Positions 26,934-34,054 are shown, counted from the first letter of the stretch. The stretch is DNA of 64,000 nt from Sphingobacterium sp. GVS05A (GCF_019969845.1 NZ_JAHXYR010000013.1:1-64000), one strand, 5' to 3'. Program-made: numbers and translations. The notes: a model not told the origin generated them from the sequence alone.

Positions 26934-27548
26934 ATGAATTTTTCTTCTAAACTTCTTGAGAACGCGGTTGCGGAATTTGGTAAATTACCGGGTGTGGGAC
27001 AAAAGACAGCCCTAAGGCTGGTCTTGCATTTATTGAAGCAATCCGATCCCGAGGTGGCCCGTTTTACGGCGTCCATCGACCGTTTGAAAGAAGATATTCA
27101 ATATTGCCAGGAATGTTTTAATATTTCGGATCATGCGACCTGTGAAATATGTGGATCGTTTAAACGTGAAAAGAACCTCATCTGTGTGGTGGAAGATACA
27201 CGTGATGTTATGGCCATTGAAAATACAAATTCCTACCAAGGTGTTTATCATGTATTAGGGGGGCTGATTTCGCCAATGGACGGAATAGGTCCTGCTGACC
27301 TTAAAATTGAAGGACTACTCAACCGTATTCAACGGGGTGGTGTTGAGGAGGTTATTTTAGCGCTTTCGGCAACGATGGAGGGGGATACAACCATCTTTTA
27401 TCTGTACCGAAAATTGCGCGAGTTTAATATCAAGATTACAACAATCGCACGTGGTATCGCATTTGGGGGTGAATTGGAATATGTCGATGAGCTCACCTTG
27501 GGTCGATCAATCGCTACCAGGGTGCCTTACGAACGTCACGTTGGCTAG
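26934..27548 (+). CDS. recR: Recombination protein RecR
   Basis: 204 residues, normal length. It has the helix-hairpin-helix LGKLPGVGQKTALRLVLHLL-like start (KLPGVGQKTALRL), the four-cysteine zinc finger (CQECFNI ... CEICGS), and a Toprim domain (LICVVEDTRDVMAIE, YHVLGGLISPMDGIGP). It acts with RecO and RecF in loading RecA at gaps. It overlaps the convergent oxygenase gene by four bases at their 3' ends, so no terminator separates them. Confidence 0.97.
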   Translation: MNFSSKLLENAVAEFGKLPGVGQKTALRLVLHLLKQSDPEVARFTASIDRLKEDIQYCQECFNISDHATCEICGSFKREKNLICVVEDTRDVMAIENTNSYQGVYHVLGGLISPMDGIGPADLKIEGLLNRIQRGGVEEVILALSATMEGDTTIFYLYRKLREFNIKITTIARGIAFGGELEYVDELTLGRSIATRVPYERHVG

Positions 27549-28720
27549 TTGTATTTCAAATAGATCTCTTTGACTCCCTCATGGACTTTTCGGCCTTTCC
27601 GTATCTGTTGCTGCCTAACCTTATCCTTTAGGATCTGGCTATTTTCTTTTTTGTTTTTAAGAATATTGAAGTAGGCAATCTTACCGATCGTTGTCTTTTC
27701 CAGTCCCAAAAGGTTGCAGGAGTAATTGCCCAGGAGATAGTTGTTATAGTACAAATGTACCTCCCGCATTAATTTTCTGCCAAATCTGCTTGTCGGGTAA
27801 GCTGCATGTACGGGTTCTTCCATAAAGGCCTGGGCTAATGCAATGCTGTCCTGATCGCCTTCTTTTTGGGTCATGGTCCAATAGTATAGGGCTTTGATGG
27901 CTTCTTCCTCAGTGTCTGGAAGCAGATCTAATGGAATACCCAATAAGCTTCCGATATACTTCCAAAGGTGCATAATTCCATTTATTTCGCTTTCTAATAA
28001 ATTGAATTTCATTTGTTTAAGCCCAATTAAGTAAACTAATGAAAAACCTAAATTCGTTGCCAATATATCCCAAGTATTTAAAGGGATACCCCATTTGTCA
28101 GTGACCCAATCGCCATGGTTCAATATATTCAAGCGTGCGAAGGAATGGATACATCGCGTCAATAGAATGGCTTCAAAGCCAATACCACCTTTTCGTAATG
28201 CCTGGTCAGCGGTGATGTCGACCCAAAATGTTACCGTCTCGGTTAAACGTTTGACAGCGCCTTTTTTAAGTGCTCCAGTAAAAATCAAGGGTTTGTTGAT
28301 CGCGCTGGATTCATAACCGCCCATGAGACAATAATCGCGTAATACAATGAGTCCAGTCAATCCTGAGCGCTGACTGAGCGCAATTCCCTGTTGTACTTTC
28401 TGCCAATCGAGCCATTGAGGCTCTATAGCCAAGGTGTTCATAAAATCCGAAATCAGTTTATCGTAAATGCTTTCGATGGCTTTGCCCTGCAGGTAATCCA
28501 GAATTAATTGTTGCCCTTTTGTAAAGCCAATTTTCAGATGTAAATGTTCTACCAATCGGTCGCAGGCCTCATCGTATTGATATAACAATGGAATATATTG
28601 ATCCGCATCGGCCAGATTTGGTTTATTGGGCAACTTATCTAGTAACTTAGCACCGATACCCTTGCTCCAATAATAGGAAAAGGAGGTTGTGTTAATTTTA
28701 TAGCGCTCGGGTTTTTTCAT
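27545..28720 (-). CDS. MpaB/latex-clearing-protein-like oxygenase (DUF2236 family)
   Basis: 391 residues, mostly helical. It has YYWSKGIGAKLLDKL near the start, then LTGLIVLRDYCLMGGYESS, KPLIFTGALKKGAVKRLTET and a histidine-containing ILLTRCIHSFARLNI region. That pattern of Arg, Tyr and His is shared by the b-type-heme oxygenases of the MpaB/rubber oxygenase superfamily. The enzyme would cleave a carbon-carbon double bond of an unknown substrate with dioxygen. No signal peptide. Two orphan genes follow on the same strand upstream (29148-29768 and 28782-29144). Confidence 0.78.
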   Translation of the reverse strand: MKKPERYKINTTSFSYYWSKGIGAKLLDKLPNKPNLADADQYIPLLYQYDEACDRLVEHLHLKIGFTKGQQLILDYLQGKAIESIYDKLISDFMNTLAIEPQWLDWQKVQQGIALSQRSGLTGLIVLRDYCLMGGYESSAINKPLIFTGALKKGAVKRLTETVTFWVDITADQALRKGGIGFEAILLTRCIHSFARLNILNHGDWVTDKWGIPLNTWDILATNLGFSLVYLIGLKQMKFNLLESEINGIMHLWKYIGSLLGIPLDLLPDTEEEAIKALYYWTMTQKEGDQDSIALAQAFMEEPVHAAYPTSRFGRKLMREVHLYYNNYLLGNYSCNLLGLEKTTIGKIAYFNILKNKKENSQILKDKVRQQQIRKGRKVHEGVKEIYLKYN

Positions 28721-28781
28721 TTTTAAATGGGATACCTAACTTGGAATCAACTGATCTGTTATCGATTTTAAATGGGTAAAT

Positions 28782-29144
28782 TTATTGAATTGTCCATAGT
28801 ATATAACTTCCTGTTGCATAGATTTTTTTATCTTCTTTTGTAAAGTTAAAATCCATATAATCTGTCTGGCATGAAGAGGTGTCGCTACAGCAGAATTGTC
28901 GGGAAATTTTGAAATGAAGGCGAAAGGAACCCTTTAGCGTCATGCGATCAAAGAGAATATTGCTCATGCTAAAATCTGTCAGCGTCGGAGCACCATCTTG
29001 ATCATCGAGCTGACCAACAACATGATCATTAATCAGTCGCTGCTGTTCGGTGCCTAATAATTTTGAGAATTGTATTGGATCGTTTCGCAGCGATTCAAAG
29101 TTGCTGTCTCCTGTTATTGTTAATGGTATGCTGATGTCTGTCAT
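28782..29144 (-). CDS. Hypothetical protein, possible partner of its upstream neighbour
   Basis: 120 residues; family not recognised. A predicted beta-rich protein without signal peptide or membrane segment. It has a cysteine-rich patch QFCCSDTSSCQTDYMDF near residue 85 that could bind a metal or be redox-active. It begins three bases after the stop of the gene at 29148-29768, so the two are cotranscribed and probably function together. About 60 bases separate it from the oxygenase gene downstream. Confidence 0.65.
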   Translation of the reverse strand: MTDISIPLTITGDSNFESLRNDPIQFSKLLGTEQQRLINDHVVGQLDDQDGAPTLTDFSMSNILFDRMTLKGSFRLHFKISRQFCCSDTSSCQTDYMDFNFTKEDKKIYATGSYILWTIQ

Positions 29145-29147
29145 GTC

Positions 29148-29768
29148 TTAATATACATTAAATGCTCTCCAATTGGGGATGTACAAGTTATAGATCGCTT
29201 CTGATTCTTTCTTGTTTTTTCTGGAAAATTTACAAAATGCTGCTAAAACAACCAGATTAATCTGTTCTCTATCAAAATCGATCAATCGGGATGAAAAATA
29301 GATTTCATTGCTCTTGATTTTATAATTCGTGGTAGATAGCTTGCCTATACGGATTGCTGAAATTGCGTAGTTGTCCAGCTGTTCTTCCCAATAAGTTATC
29401 CTTTTGATCAGTTCATTGTATAACAATTCCTGACTCCAGGGCTTGAGCAACTTGAGTGTATTTACAGTCTTTCGTTGATGAACACAGATACTGCTTGATT
29501 TAAGTTCAATAACAGGTGCTGCTGAGGTTTGAAAAACCTTAACCAGGTAGGGTTTTGTAAATAAATGATAGGGATTTTCCAGGTAGGAATAGGACTGATC
29601 ATGTCCGGAAGGTATTGGCGAATTGAGCCTGATATATTGCTTGAGGGAGGCAATATCATAAAAAGATGGTGCATACACACGAAAGGGGGAATCTGTTCCT
29701 TGAATTTGGATATAATCTTTGTCCCAACTGACTATTTCATAAAAATTGTGATCAATTTCAATCTGCAT
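29148..29768 (-). CDS. Hypothetical protein
   Basis: 206 residues; family not recognised. The N-terminus is an immunity- or adaptor-like mix of strands (MQIEIDHNFYEIVSWDKDYI), and a later helical part has LLYNELIKRITYWEEQLDNY. No signal peptide or membrane segment. The tight spacing to the next gene (3 bases) suggests a two-gene unit. Toxin-antitoxin or effector-immunity roles cannot be excluded or supported. Confidence 0.65.
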   Translation of the reverse strand: MQIEIDHNFYEIVSWDKDYIQIQGTDSPFRVYAPSFYDIASLKQYIRLNSPIPSGHDQSYSYLENPYHLFTKPYLVKVFQTSAAPVIELKSSSICVHQRKTVNTLKLLKPWSQELLYNELIKRITYWEEQLDNYAISAIRIGKLSTTNYKIKSNEIYFSSRLIDFDREQINLVVLAAFCKFSRKNKKESEAIYNLYIPNWRAFNVY

Positions 29769-29930
29769 ATTACGAAAGTGGTGTTTTATAAAACGAGCTC
29801 AAAGTAACTATATTTTTGTATTAAACACAGGATTAAGAGAAAATTCATGCAGACTTTATATTTTAGGCCACTGCCATAATATTTACAAATGTTGTGATAA
29901 TATCTACAAAGCAAAAGGGGCTAAATAGCT

Positions 29931-29938
29931 TAGCTTTG
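29931..29938 (+). promoter_or_regulatory. Candidate -7 box of the amidohydrolase gene
   Basis: TAGCTTTG (TAnnTTTG), 17 bases before the ATG at 29956. No -33 TTG at the usual spacing. Confidence 0.4.
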
Positions 29939-29955
29939 AAAAAAATGATATTTTC

Positions 29956-31209
29956 ATGAATGAACTCAATCAGCACAACGAACAGTATACATTAGAAAAT
30001 GTACGATTGGAAACAGGTTTTCTCTATCGTGAAGGGAAAATTGTTGGAACTGATACGGCACTCTTTACGGTAACAATAGCGGACGGAAAGATAAAGGAAA
30101 TTCGGCCGGGTCAAACTAAAGTTGGCTCTGGTGGATTCGATGCGAAGGGAAAATTGGCCTTACCCGCCTTTAGGGATATGCACATCCATTTGGATAAAAC
30201 CCTTTATGGTCTACCTTGGAAAGCTGTATTTCCCAAAAATAGAACCGTGAAGGATATGATTGCCCGCGAGCAGGAAATTATTCCGGAACTGCTTAAAACC
30301 TCGGTGGAAAGGGCTGAAAAGCTAATCATGTTGCTACAGGGCTACGGAACTAATTTTGCAAGAACACATTTTAATGTCGATCCAACCTCTGGCAGCAAAT
30401 CATTAGCAAATCTATTGCGGGCACTGGAACATGTGAAAGATTCCTTTGGCGCAGAATTGGTTGCTTTCCCACAACATGGCTTATATTATACGGACTCTGC
30501 TGGGCTGATGAAGGAAATTGCTGCTTGGGATAAGGTTGATTTTATAGGTGGTCTAGATCCCTATAGTATCGATGGAAGTATCGAAAAACCTATGGACTTG
30601 ACTGTTCAGTTAGCTTTGGACAATAAAAAGGGAATCGATATCCATCTGCATGAGGGGGGTGAATCTGGTGTCAAAACGATCCATTATTTAATAGACAAAG
30701 TACTTGAGAATCCCGCACTGCAGGGACGGACATTTATCAGTCATGCTTTTGCATTGGGCTATATGTCTCAAAAAGATCTTCAATATACAGCTGAACGCTT
30801 GGCTTCCGCCAAGGTCGGTATTGCGAGTTCAGTCCCGTTTCGTAATATGCTGATGCCATTGCCTCAACTGCGGAAAGCAGGAGTGGAGGTACTTACCGGA
30901 AATGATAATGTGCAGGATCACTGGGGGACCTTCGGTAGTGGAAATATGTTGCAAAAAGCAAACCTTGCTGCGCAACTCTATGGTTATGAGACGGAATTTG
31001 ATCTGTCCCGTTGCCTACACTATGCGACAAATGGAAAATTACCTTTGGACGACAGTGGTCAGCGGGTATGGCCAAAGGTCGGTGATGAAGCGAGCTTCCT
31101 GTTGGTGGATGCAAGCTGCTCTGCTGAAGCTGTATCACGTATCTCAGCTGTCGATGGCCTACTGCACAAAGGGAATATCGTCAAGTGGAGCAATTCGTCT
31201 CCAATTTAA
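29956..31209 (+). CDS. Amidohydrolase of the cytosine deaminase-like subfamily
   Basis: 417 residues. Metal ligands follow the cytosine-deaminase pattern: RDMHIHLDKTLYG (HxH, with the D-K typical of this subfamily), DIHLHEGGE (His and catalytic Glu), TFISHAFALGY (His) and LTGNDNVQDHWG (Asp). There is no signal peptide. It is expected to deaminate or hydrolyse a ring or amide substrate, but cytosine itself is only one possibility. Single gene, with a terminator directly after it. Confidence 0.85.
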   Translation: MNELNQHNEQYTLENVRLETGFLYREGKIVGTDTALFTVTIADGKIKEIRPGQTKVGSGGFDAKGKLALPAFRDMHIHLDKTLYGLPWKAVFPKNRTVKDMIAREQEIIPELLKTSVERAEKLIMLLQGYGTNFARTHFNVDPTSGSKSLANLLRALEHVKDSFGAELVAFPQHGLYYTDSAGLMKEIAAWDKVDFIGGLDPYSIDGSIEKPMDLTVQLALDNKKGIDIHLHEGGESGVKTIHYLIDKVLENPALQGRTFISHAFALGYMSQKDLQYTAERLASAKVGIASSVPFRNMLMPLPQLRKAGVEVLTGNDNVQDHWGTFGSGNMLQKANLAAQLYGYETEFDLSRCLHYATNGKLPLDDSGQRVWPKVGDEASFLLVDASCSAEAVSRISAVDGLLHKGNIVKWSNSSPI

Positions 31210-31245
31210 TCGGCTTACACGCCCCATTTATTGTTTTATTATATT

Positions 31246-31286
31246 GCCACTTTTTATCCGTTAGTGATAAAAAGTGGCTTTTTTTT
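31246..31286 (+). terminator. Terminator after the amidohydrolase gene
   Basis: GCCACTTTTTATC (31246-31258) and GATAAAAAGTGGC (31266-31278) form a perfect 13-bp stem followed by eight T. Confidence 0.92.
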
Positions 31287-31368
31287 GAATTGTCTGTCAG
31301 CTCGGTATACTAGTCAGAAAGAACCTTCCATTGATTATCTTGGCTGTGCTGCGCAAAGTACGAAGATT

Positions 31369-31965
31369 TTATTGTACAAAGCTTGTCTTGCAATAATCAA
31401 TTTTATAGTTGCTGTTTTCAAGAACCAGCTGAACCTCATTTTGTGTCTTTATATTGTTACCATAATCTATAAATACGCTGTACTTGTCTGTGCTTAGCTT
31501 CTTGATCTCGACGGTATTAATGGCTAGGGCATCATCGTTACCTCGGCCAAATAACCACATTTCCTGCGTGTAGAGCGGGTAAATTTTTCCCCACTTCGCT
31601 TTGTATCGCGCTTCCGCCTCCGGTAATTCTGCGTCTGTTAGATTGGAGGGACCATAGATTTCATTGGCATCTGCTAAGAACTCCATAAAACGTGCCGTGC
31701 AGAGGGCTTCTTCCTTGTCCAGATAATAGCAATACTTCCCTGATTTATCATCATTGCAGTGAAAAATGCGCTCCAGCCATACTTTGGCTGGATCAAGATC
31801 TGTTGTTGACTTTACCTGATCACTGGCTTTCGTAGTATCAGCGCTACTTTTTGTTGTTAGGCTATCGCTAGGAGGCTTTACAGCATTATTTTTAGGATTT
31901 GAACCCGTGCAACCTGTAGCGAAAAAATAGATAGCCAGTATAACCAATAATGTTTTTGCTCTCAT
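31369..31965 (-). CDS. Hypothetical lipoprotein (DUF3828-like)
   Basis: 198 residues. The N-terminus MRAKTLLVILAIYFFATGCTG has a lipobox (Cys near residue 19). A low-complexity Ser/Thr/Lys linker follows (about 25-55). The folded part has a four-cysteine content and strands such as KYSVFIDYGNNIKTQNEVQLVLEN at its end (NTF2/DUF3828-like overall impression). Its role is unknown. It is transcribed away from the tRNA-like array, with about 380 bases between its start and the first hairpin of the array. Confidence 0.75.
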   Translation of the reverse strand: MRAKTLLVILAIYFFATGCTGSNPKNNAVKPPSDSLTTKSSADTTKASDQVKSTTDLDPAKVWLERIFHCNDDKSGKYCYYLDKEEALCTARFMEFLADANEIYGPSNLTDAELPEAEARYKAKWGKIYPLYTQEMWLFGRGNDDALAINTVEIKKLSTDKYSVFIDYGNNIKTQNEVQLVLENSNYKIDYCKTSFVQ

Positions 31966-32316
31966 TTAGTAAATTCCAGTTAATTATAACAGTGTAAAAA
32001 TAGCACTTATATCAGACAGCTTTCTCATGGAAATCAGTGATATTTATTGTTATCTAATGATCATCTAGGCAAATCTCCAGAATAGTCACTGTTAATCTAC
32101 GCAATATAAATGCGCAATTCGGGTTGTGGTTTTTAATGCTAACGTTTGTTTTTAAATTTTTATAGCTTATTATCAGTGTGTTGTATTTATTTTTGTTATT
32201 TTATTTGTGTTTTATTTTATTGCGCAAATGGCCTGCATGTTAATCGTGTGATCTTTGTAATGTCAGCAATGATAAACGTTCTTTGATGAAAATTAGCAAA
32301 ATGCTTTTAAGATATG
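31966..32316. promoter_or_regulatory. Gene-free region upstream of the tRNA-like array
   Basis: About 350 very A/T-rich bases without a reading frame. The motif TGCGCAA occurs at 32111-32117 and again in the palindrome TTGCGCAA at 32220-32227, which may be operator sites. A near-consensus -7 box GATCTTTG lies at 32250-32257, but its best -33 TTG is 27 bases away. I find no GG-N10-GC sigma-54 promoter, although RtcB operons in Proteobacteria use one. Confidence 0.35.
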
Positions 32317-32337
32317 TACTTCTTTTTAGGAGAAGTA
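32317..32337 (+). ncRNA. Hairpin at the start of the tRNA-like array
   Basis: TACTTCT (32317-32323) pairs with AGAAGTA (32331-32337) around a 7-base loop. It lies directly before the first module and may be the 5' end of the array transcript. Confidence 0.4.
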
Positions 32338-32345
32338 TAAAAAGA

Positions 32346-32447
32346 CTCTCATTCTTTGATTTGCATCCTAGTCTCCTGTTTCTGTATAGCAGGATAGTAT
32401 TGTTCCCAATGGGACTCAATATACTGATAAGAAGAGGAGAATGAGAG
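32346..32447 (+). ncRNA. Degenerate tRNA-like module 0 closed by a 10-bp stem
   Basis: CTCTCATTCT (32346-32355) pairs perfectly with AGAATGAGAG (32438-32447). Inside, TCCTG...CAGGA forms an acceptor-like hairpin directly followed by TAG, as in modules 1-3, and then a longer hairpin (GTATTG...CAATATAC with TCCC/GGGA inside) stands where the D-arm would be. A degenerate TTGCATCC precedes the acceptor hairpin where a T-loop would be. The order matches the other modules but the tRNA signatures are lost. Confidence 0.5.
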
Positions 32448-32449
32448 AA

Positions 32450-32520
32450 GGTTGCCACCAGGGTTGAAGGTTCGAATCCTTCCCTCGAAAGAGGTAGCTC
32501 AAGGGTAGAGCATGGCAGTT
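32450..32520 (+). ncRNA. Y RNA-like permuted tRNA module 1
   Basis: In order: closing strand GGTTGCCA (32450-32457); T-arm GAAGG-TTCGAAT-CCTTC (32466-32482); acceptor-like stem CCTC-GAAA-GAGG (32483-32494) capped by a GNRA tetraloop; T8-A9; D-arm GCTC-AAGGGTA-GAGC (32497-32511); A26; closing strand TGGCAGTT (32513-32520). The closing strands pair where the anticodon stem of a tRNA would be. tRNA tertiary positions are kept: T54/A58, G18-G19, T8/A14, and A15 with U48. There is no free 3' end or anticodon, so this is not a functional tRNA. Confidence 0.85.
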
Positions 32521-32522
32521 CC

Positions 32523-32591
32523 GTTGTAGGTCGCAGGTTCGACTCCTGCTCCTGAGCAATCAGGATAGTTCAGCATGGTTAGAACAACAAC
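32523..32591 (+). ncRNA. Y RNA-like permuted tRNA module 2
   Basis: The clearest module. GTTGT (32523-32527, tRNA positions 39-43) pairs perfectly with ACAAC (32587-32591, positions 27-31). Between them: variable loop AGGTC; T-arm GCAGG-TTCGACT-CCTGC (32533-32549); acceptor TCCTGA-GCAA-TCAGGA (32550-32565), six perfect pairs with a GNRA loop; T-A; D-arm GTTC-AGCATGGTTA-GAAC (32568-32585); A26. Levitt pair G15-C48 is present (A-U in the neighbours), which is covariation. Five bases separate its start from the TGGCA strand of module 1. Confidence 0.9.
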
Positions 32592-32599
32592 TCAATCGT

Positions 32600-32668
32600 G
32601 TGGGTTCGAATCCCACTTCCATTTTCGGATGGAATAGCATAAGGGTATTGCACAGAATTTAGGTTCTG
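32600..32668 (+). ncRNA. Y RNA-like permuted tRNA module 3 with a tRNA-Leu-like anticodon hairpin
   Basis: T-arm GTGGG-TTCGAAT-CCCAC (32600-32616); acceptor TTCCATT-TTCG-GATGGAA (32617-32634), seven pairs closed by a UUCG tetraloop; T-A; D-arm GCAT-AAGGGTA-TTGC (32637-32651, one mismatch); A26. Its downstream strand does not pair with the upstream side but forms a local hairpin CAGAA-TTTAGG-TTCTG (32653-32668), resembling the anticodon arm of tRNA-Leu(UAG). U48 (32599) and A15 keep the Levitt pair. The 3' end of the RNA may lie in the ACCTT/AAGGT hairpin at 32683-32699, but there is no good T run. Confidence 0.8.
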
Positions 32669-32702
32669 GTTTTGAAAGTTATACCTTCTTTAAAAAGGTT
32701 AC

Positions 32703-32957
32703 TTAAATAAAGCTTGCTATAGTCTGTCCGGCACTGAGGAGAACTTCGTTTTTCTTCATGGCAGTCGGTGAGGAGCCCGTGATCGGGAACATCTCATACA
32801 GAGACGATACAGGATGAGCGTTGTCGTGGATCGCTAAGGCGGCCATTTCGAACGCTTCTACGGTAAAGCTCCGTATGGGCTCTTTTTGATCCCGCTCGGC
32901 ATTGATGGGCAGCTCATAGCAAGTTTTGTCATTAGAAAATAGTATAAACAATAAATA
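32703..32957 (-). CDS. Possible small protein or gene remnant opposite the slipin leader
   Basis: An open frame of about 85 codons with no ATG at its 5' end; a TTG at 32951 would give 82 residues. The codons look coding-like (many GCC, ATC, GAG), and the stretch is richer in G+C than its surroundings. The peptide has SFTVEAFEMAALAIHDNAH and KKNEVLLSAGQTIASF, which I cannot assign. It would be transcribed against the array and slipin. On the plus strand the same bases can fold (CCCG-TGAT-CGGG at 32777-32788; TACGG/CCGTA at 32859-32875), so it may instead be a structured leader. Both readings are open. Confidence 0.35.
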   Translation of the reverse strand, partial: YLLFILFSNDKTCYELPINAERDQKEPIRSFTVEAFEMAALAIHDNAHPVSSLYEMFPITGSSPTAMKKNEVLLSAGQTIASFI

Positions 32958-32959
32958 TT

Positions 32960-34054
32960 ATGAAAAGAGTACAAGTAAATGTCAATGAAATTGGATTGGT
33001 GGTTAAAAATAACCAAGTTATCCGTGTATTGGAAGCCGGTAAGTACTGGTTGGGTTTCGGTGAAAAACTGGAGACATACAATAGGGCAAATTCGTTTCCG
33101 TCTAACCATAACATTGATGTGCTATTACAGGTGGAGGGCTTTCGTGAACTGGTGGATATTGTCGAAGTGGCGGATACGGAAATTGCGCTGGTTTTCTTAA
33201 ACAATAATTTTGAAAAGACCTTGGCAGCAGGTAGACATGTGTTCTGGAAAGGTTTGCAAGTACGCAAATTTCAGCTGGAGGATATTTCGGAGATCGAAAT
33301 ACCAGTTTCTGTCAACCGTCAATTGTTTGAAAAGCAAACGTTGGCTTATTATATCCGTCAATACAAAGTTGAACCAAATGAGAAAGGATTACTTTTTGTT
33401 GATGGCGTGTTTACAGAAATTTTGGATCCAGGAACGTATTACTGGTGGAAGAACGCAAAGACTATTGCGGTGTCAAAAGCAGATATGCGTGTGTTAACTT
33501 TGGATGTGGTAGGTCAGGAGATTCTATCGCGGGACAAAGCGCAAATACGGATCAATTTCACGTTGCAATATCAAATCGTTGATATCGTCAAAGCGCTGTT
33601 GGATAATAAGGAATATGAGAAGCAATTGTATGCTGTGATGCAATTAAATCTCCGGACATATATCGGTCAGATGACGCTGGATGAACTGATGGACAAGAAG
33701 ACAGAGATAAGCACTTATATTTTGCAAAATACGATGGAGTATATTGCTGGATTAGGCTTACGTCTATTAACTTGCGGAGTCAAAGATATTATTCTGCCAG
33801 GGGATGTCCGTGATATCATGAACCAGGTGTTGATCGCTGAAAAACGCGCTCAGGCAAATATTATTATGCGTCGTGAAGAAACTGCTTCGACTAGAAGTCT
33901 GCTGAATACGGCAAAACTTATGGAAGAGAATGCGATGTTGTTTAAATTGAAGGAAATGGAGTATGTGGAGAAAATTGCCGAAAGGATCAATAACATCTCT
34001 ATTTCGGGAAATGGGCAGATTGTAGATCAATTAAAGCAGTTGTTTGTGAAGTAG
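32960..34054 (+). CDS. Slipin-like SPFH/band-7 protein, soluble form
   Basis: 364 residues. A first repeat (1-115) has VNEIGLVVKNNQVIRVLEAGKYW, and a second, more typical SPFH domain (about 130-290) has VEPNEKGLLFVDGVFTEIL, LDPGTYYWWKNAKTIAVSKA and RDKAQIRINFTLQYQIVDI. A helical tail follows with LIAEKRAQANIIMRREETAS, the characteristic slipin segment. Unlike most slipins it has no N-terminal membrane hairpin, so it should be cytosolic and may form rings or cages. It stands between the tRNA-like array and rtcB on the same strand, which suggests a scaffolding role in RNA repair. Its actual function is unknown. Confidence 0.85.
   Translation: MKRVQVNVNEIGLVVKNNQVIRVLEAGKYWLGFGEKLETYNRANSFPSNHNIDVLLQVEGFRELVDIVEVADTEIALVFLNNNFEKTLAAGRHVFWKGLQVRKFQLEDISEIEIPVSVNRQLFEKQTLAYYIRQYKVEPNEKGLLFVDGVFTEILDPGTYYWWKNAKTIAVSKADMRVLTLDVVGQEILSRDKAQIRINFTLQYQIVDIVKALLDNKEYEKQLYAVMQLNLRTYIGQMTLDELMDKKTEISTYILQNTMEYIAGLGLRLLTCGVKDIILPGDVRDIMNQVLIAEKRAQANIIMRREETASTRSLLNTAKLMEENAMLFKLKEMEYVEKIAERINNISISGNGQIVDQLKQLFVK

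Noticed and set aside
31966..32345. Sigma-54 promoter for an RtcR-type RNA-repair operon
   Set aside because: I checked the GG pairs on the plus strand; none is followed by GC after ten bases, and no RtcR gene is in the window.
32454..32460. GCCACCA as the CCA end of a tRNA upstream of module 1
   Set aside because: The bases TGCCA are needed for the closing stem with TGGCA at 32513, and no acceptor, anticodon or D-arm of a normal tRNA precedes it.
32460..32640. Three canonical tRNA genes
   Set aside because: T-arms and D-arms are perfect, but they come in the wrong order (T-arm, acceptor hairpin, D-arm). The acceptor strands pair with their immediate neighbours through tetraloops, and no unit has an anticodon arm and a 3' acceptor end of its own. 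They are better read as permuted Y RNA-like modules.
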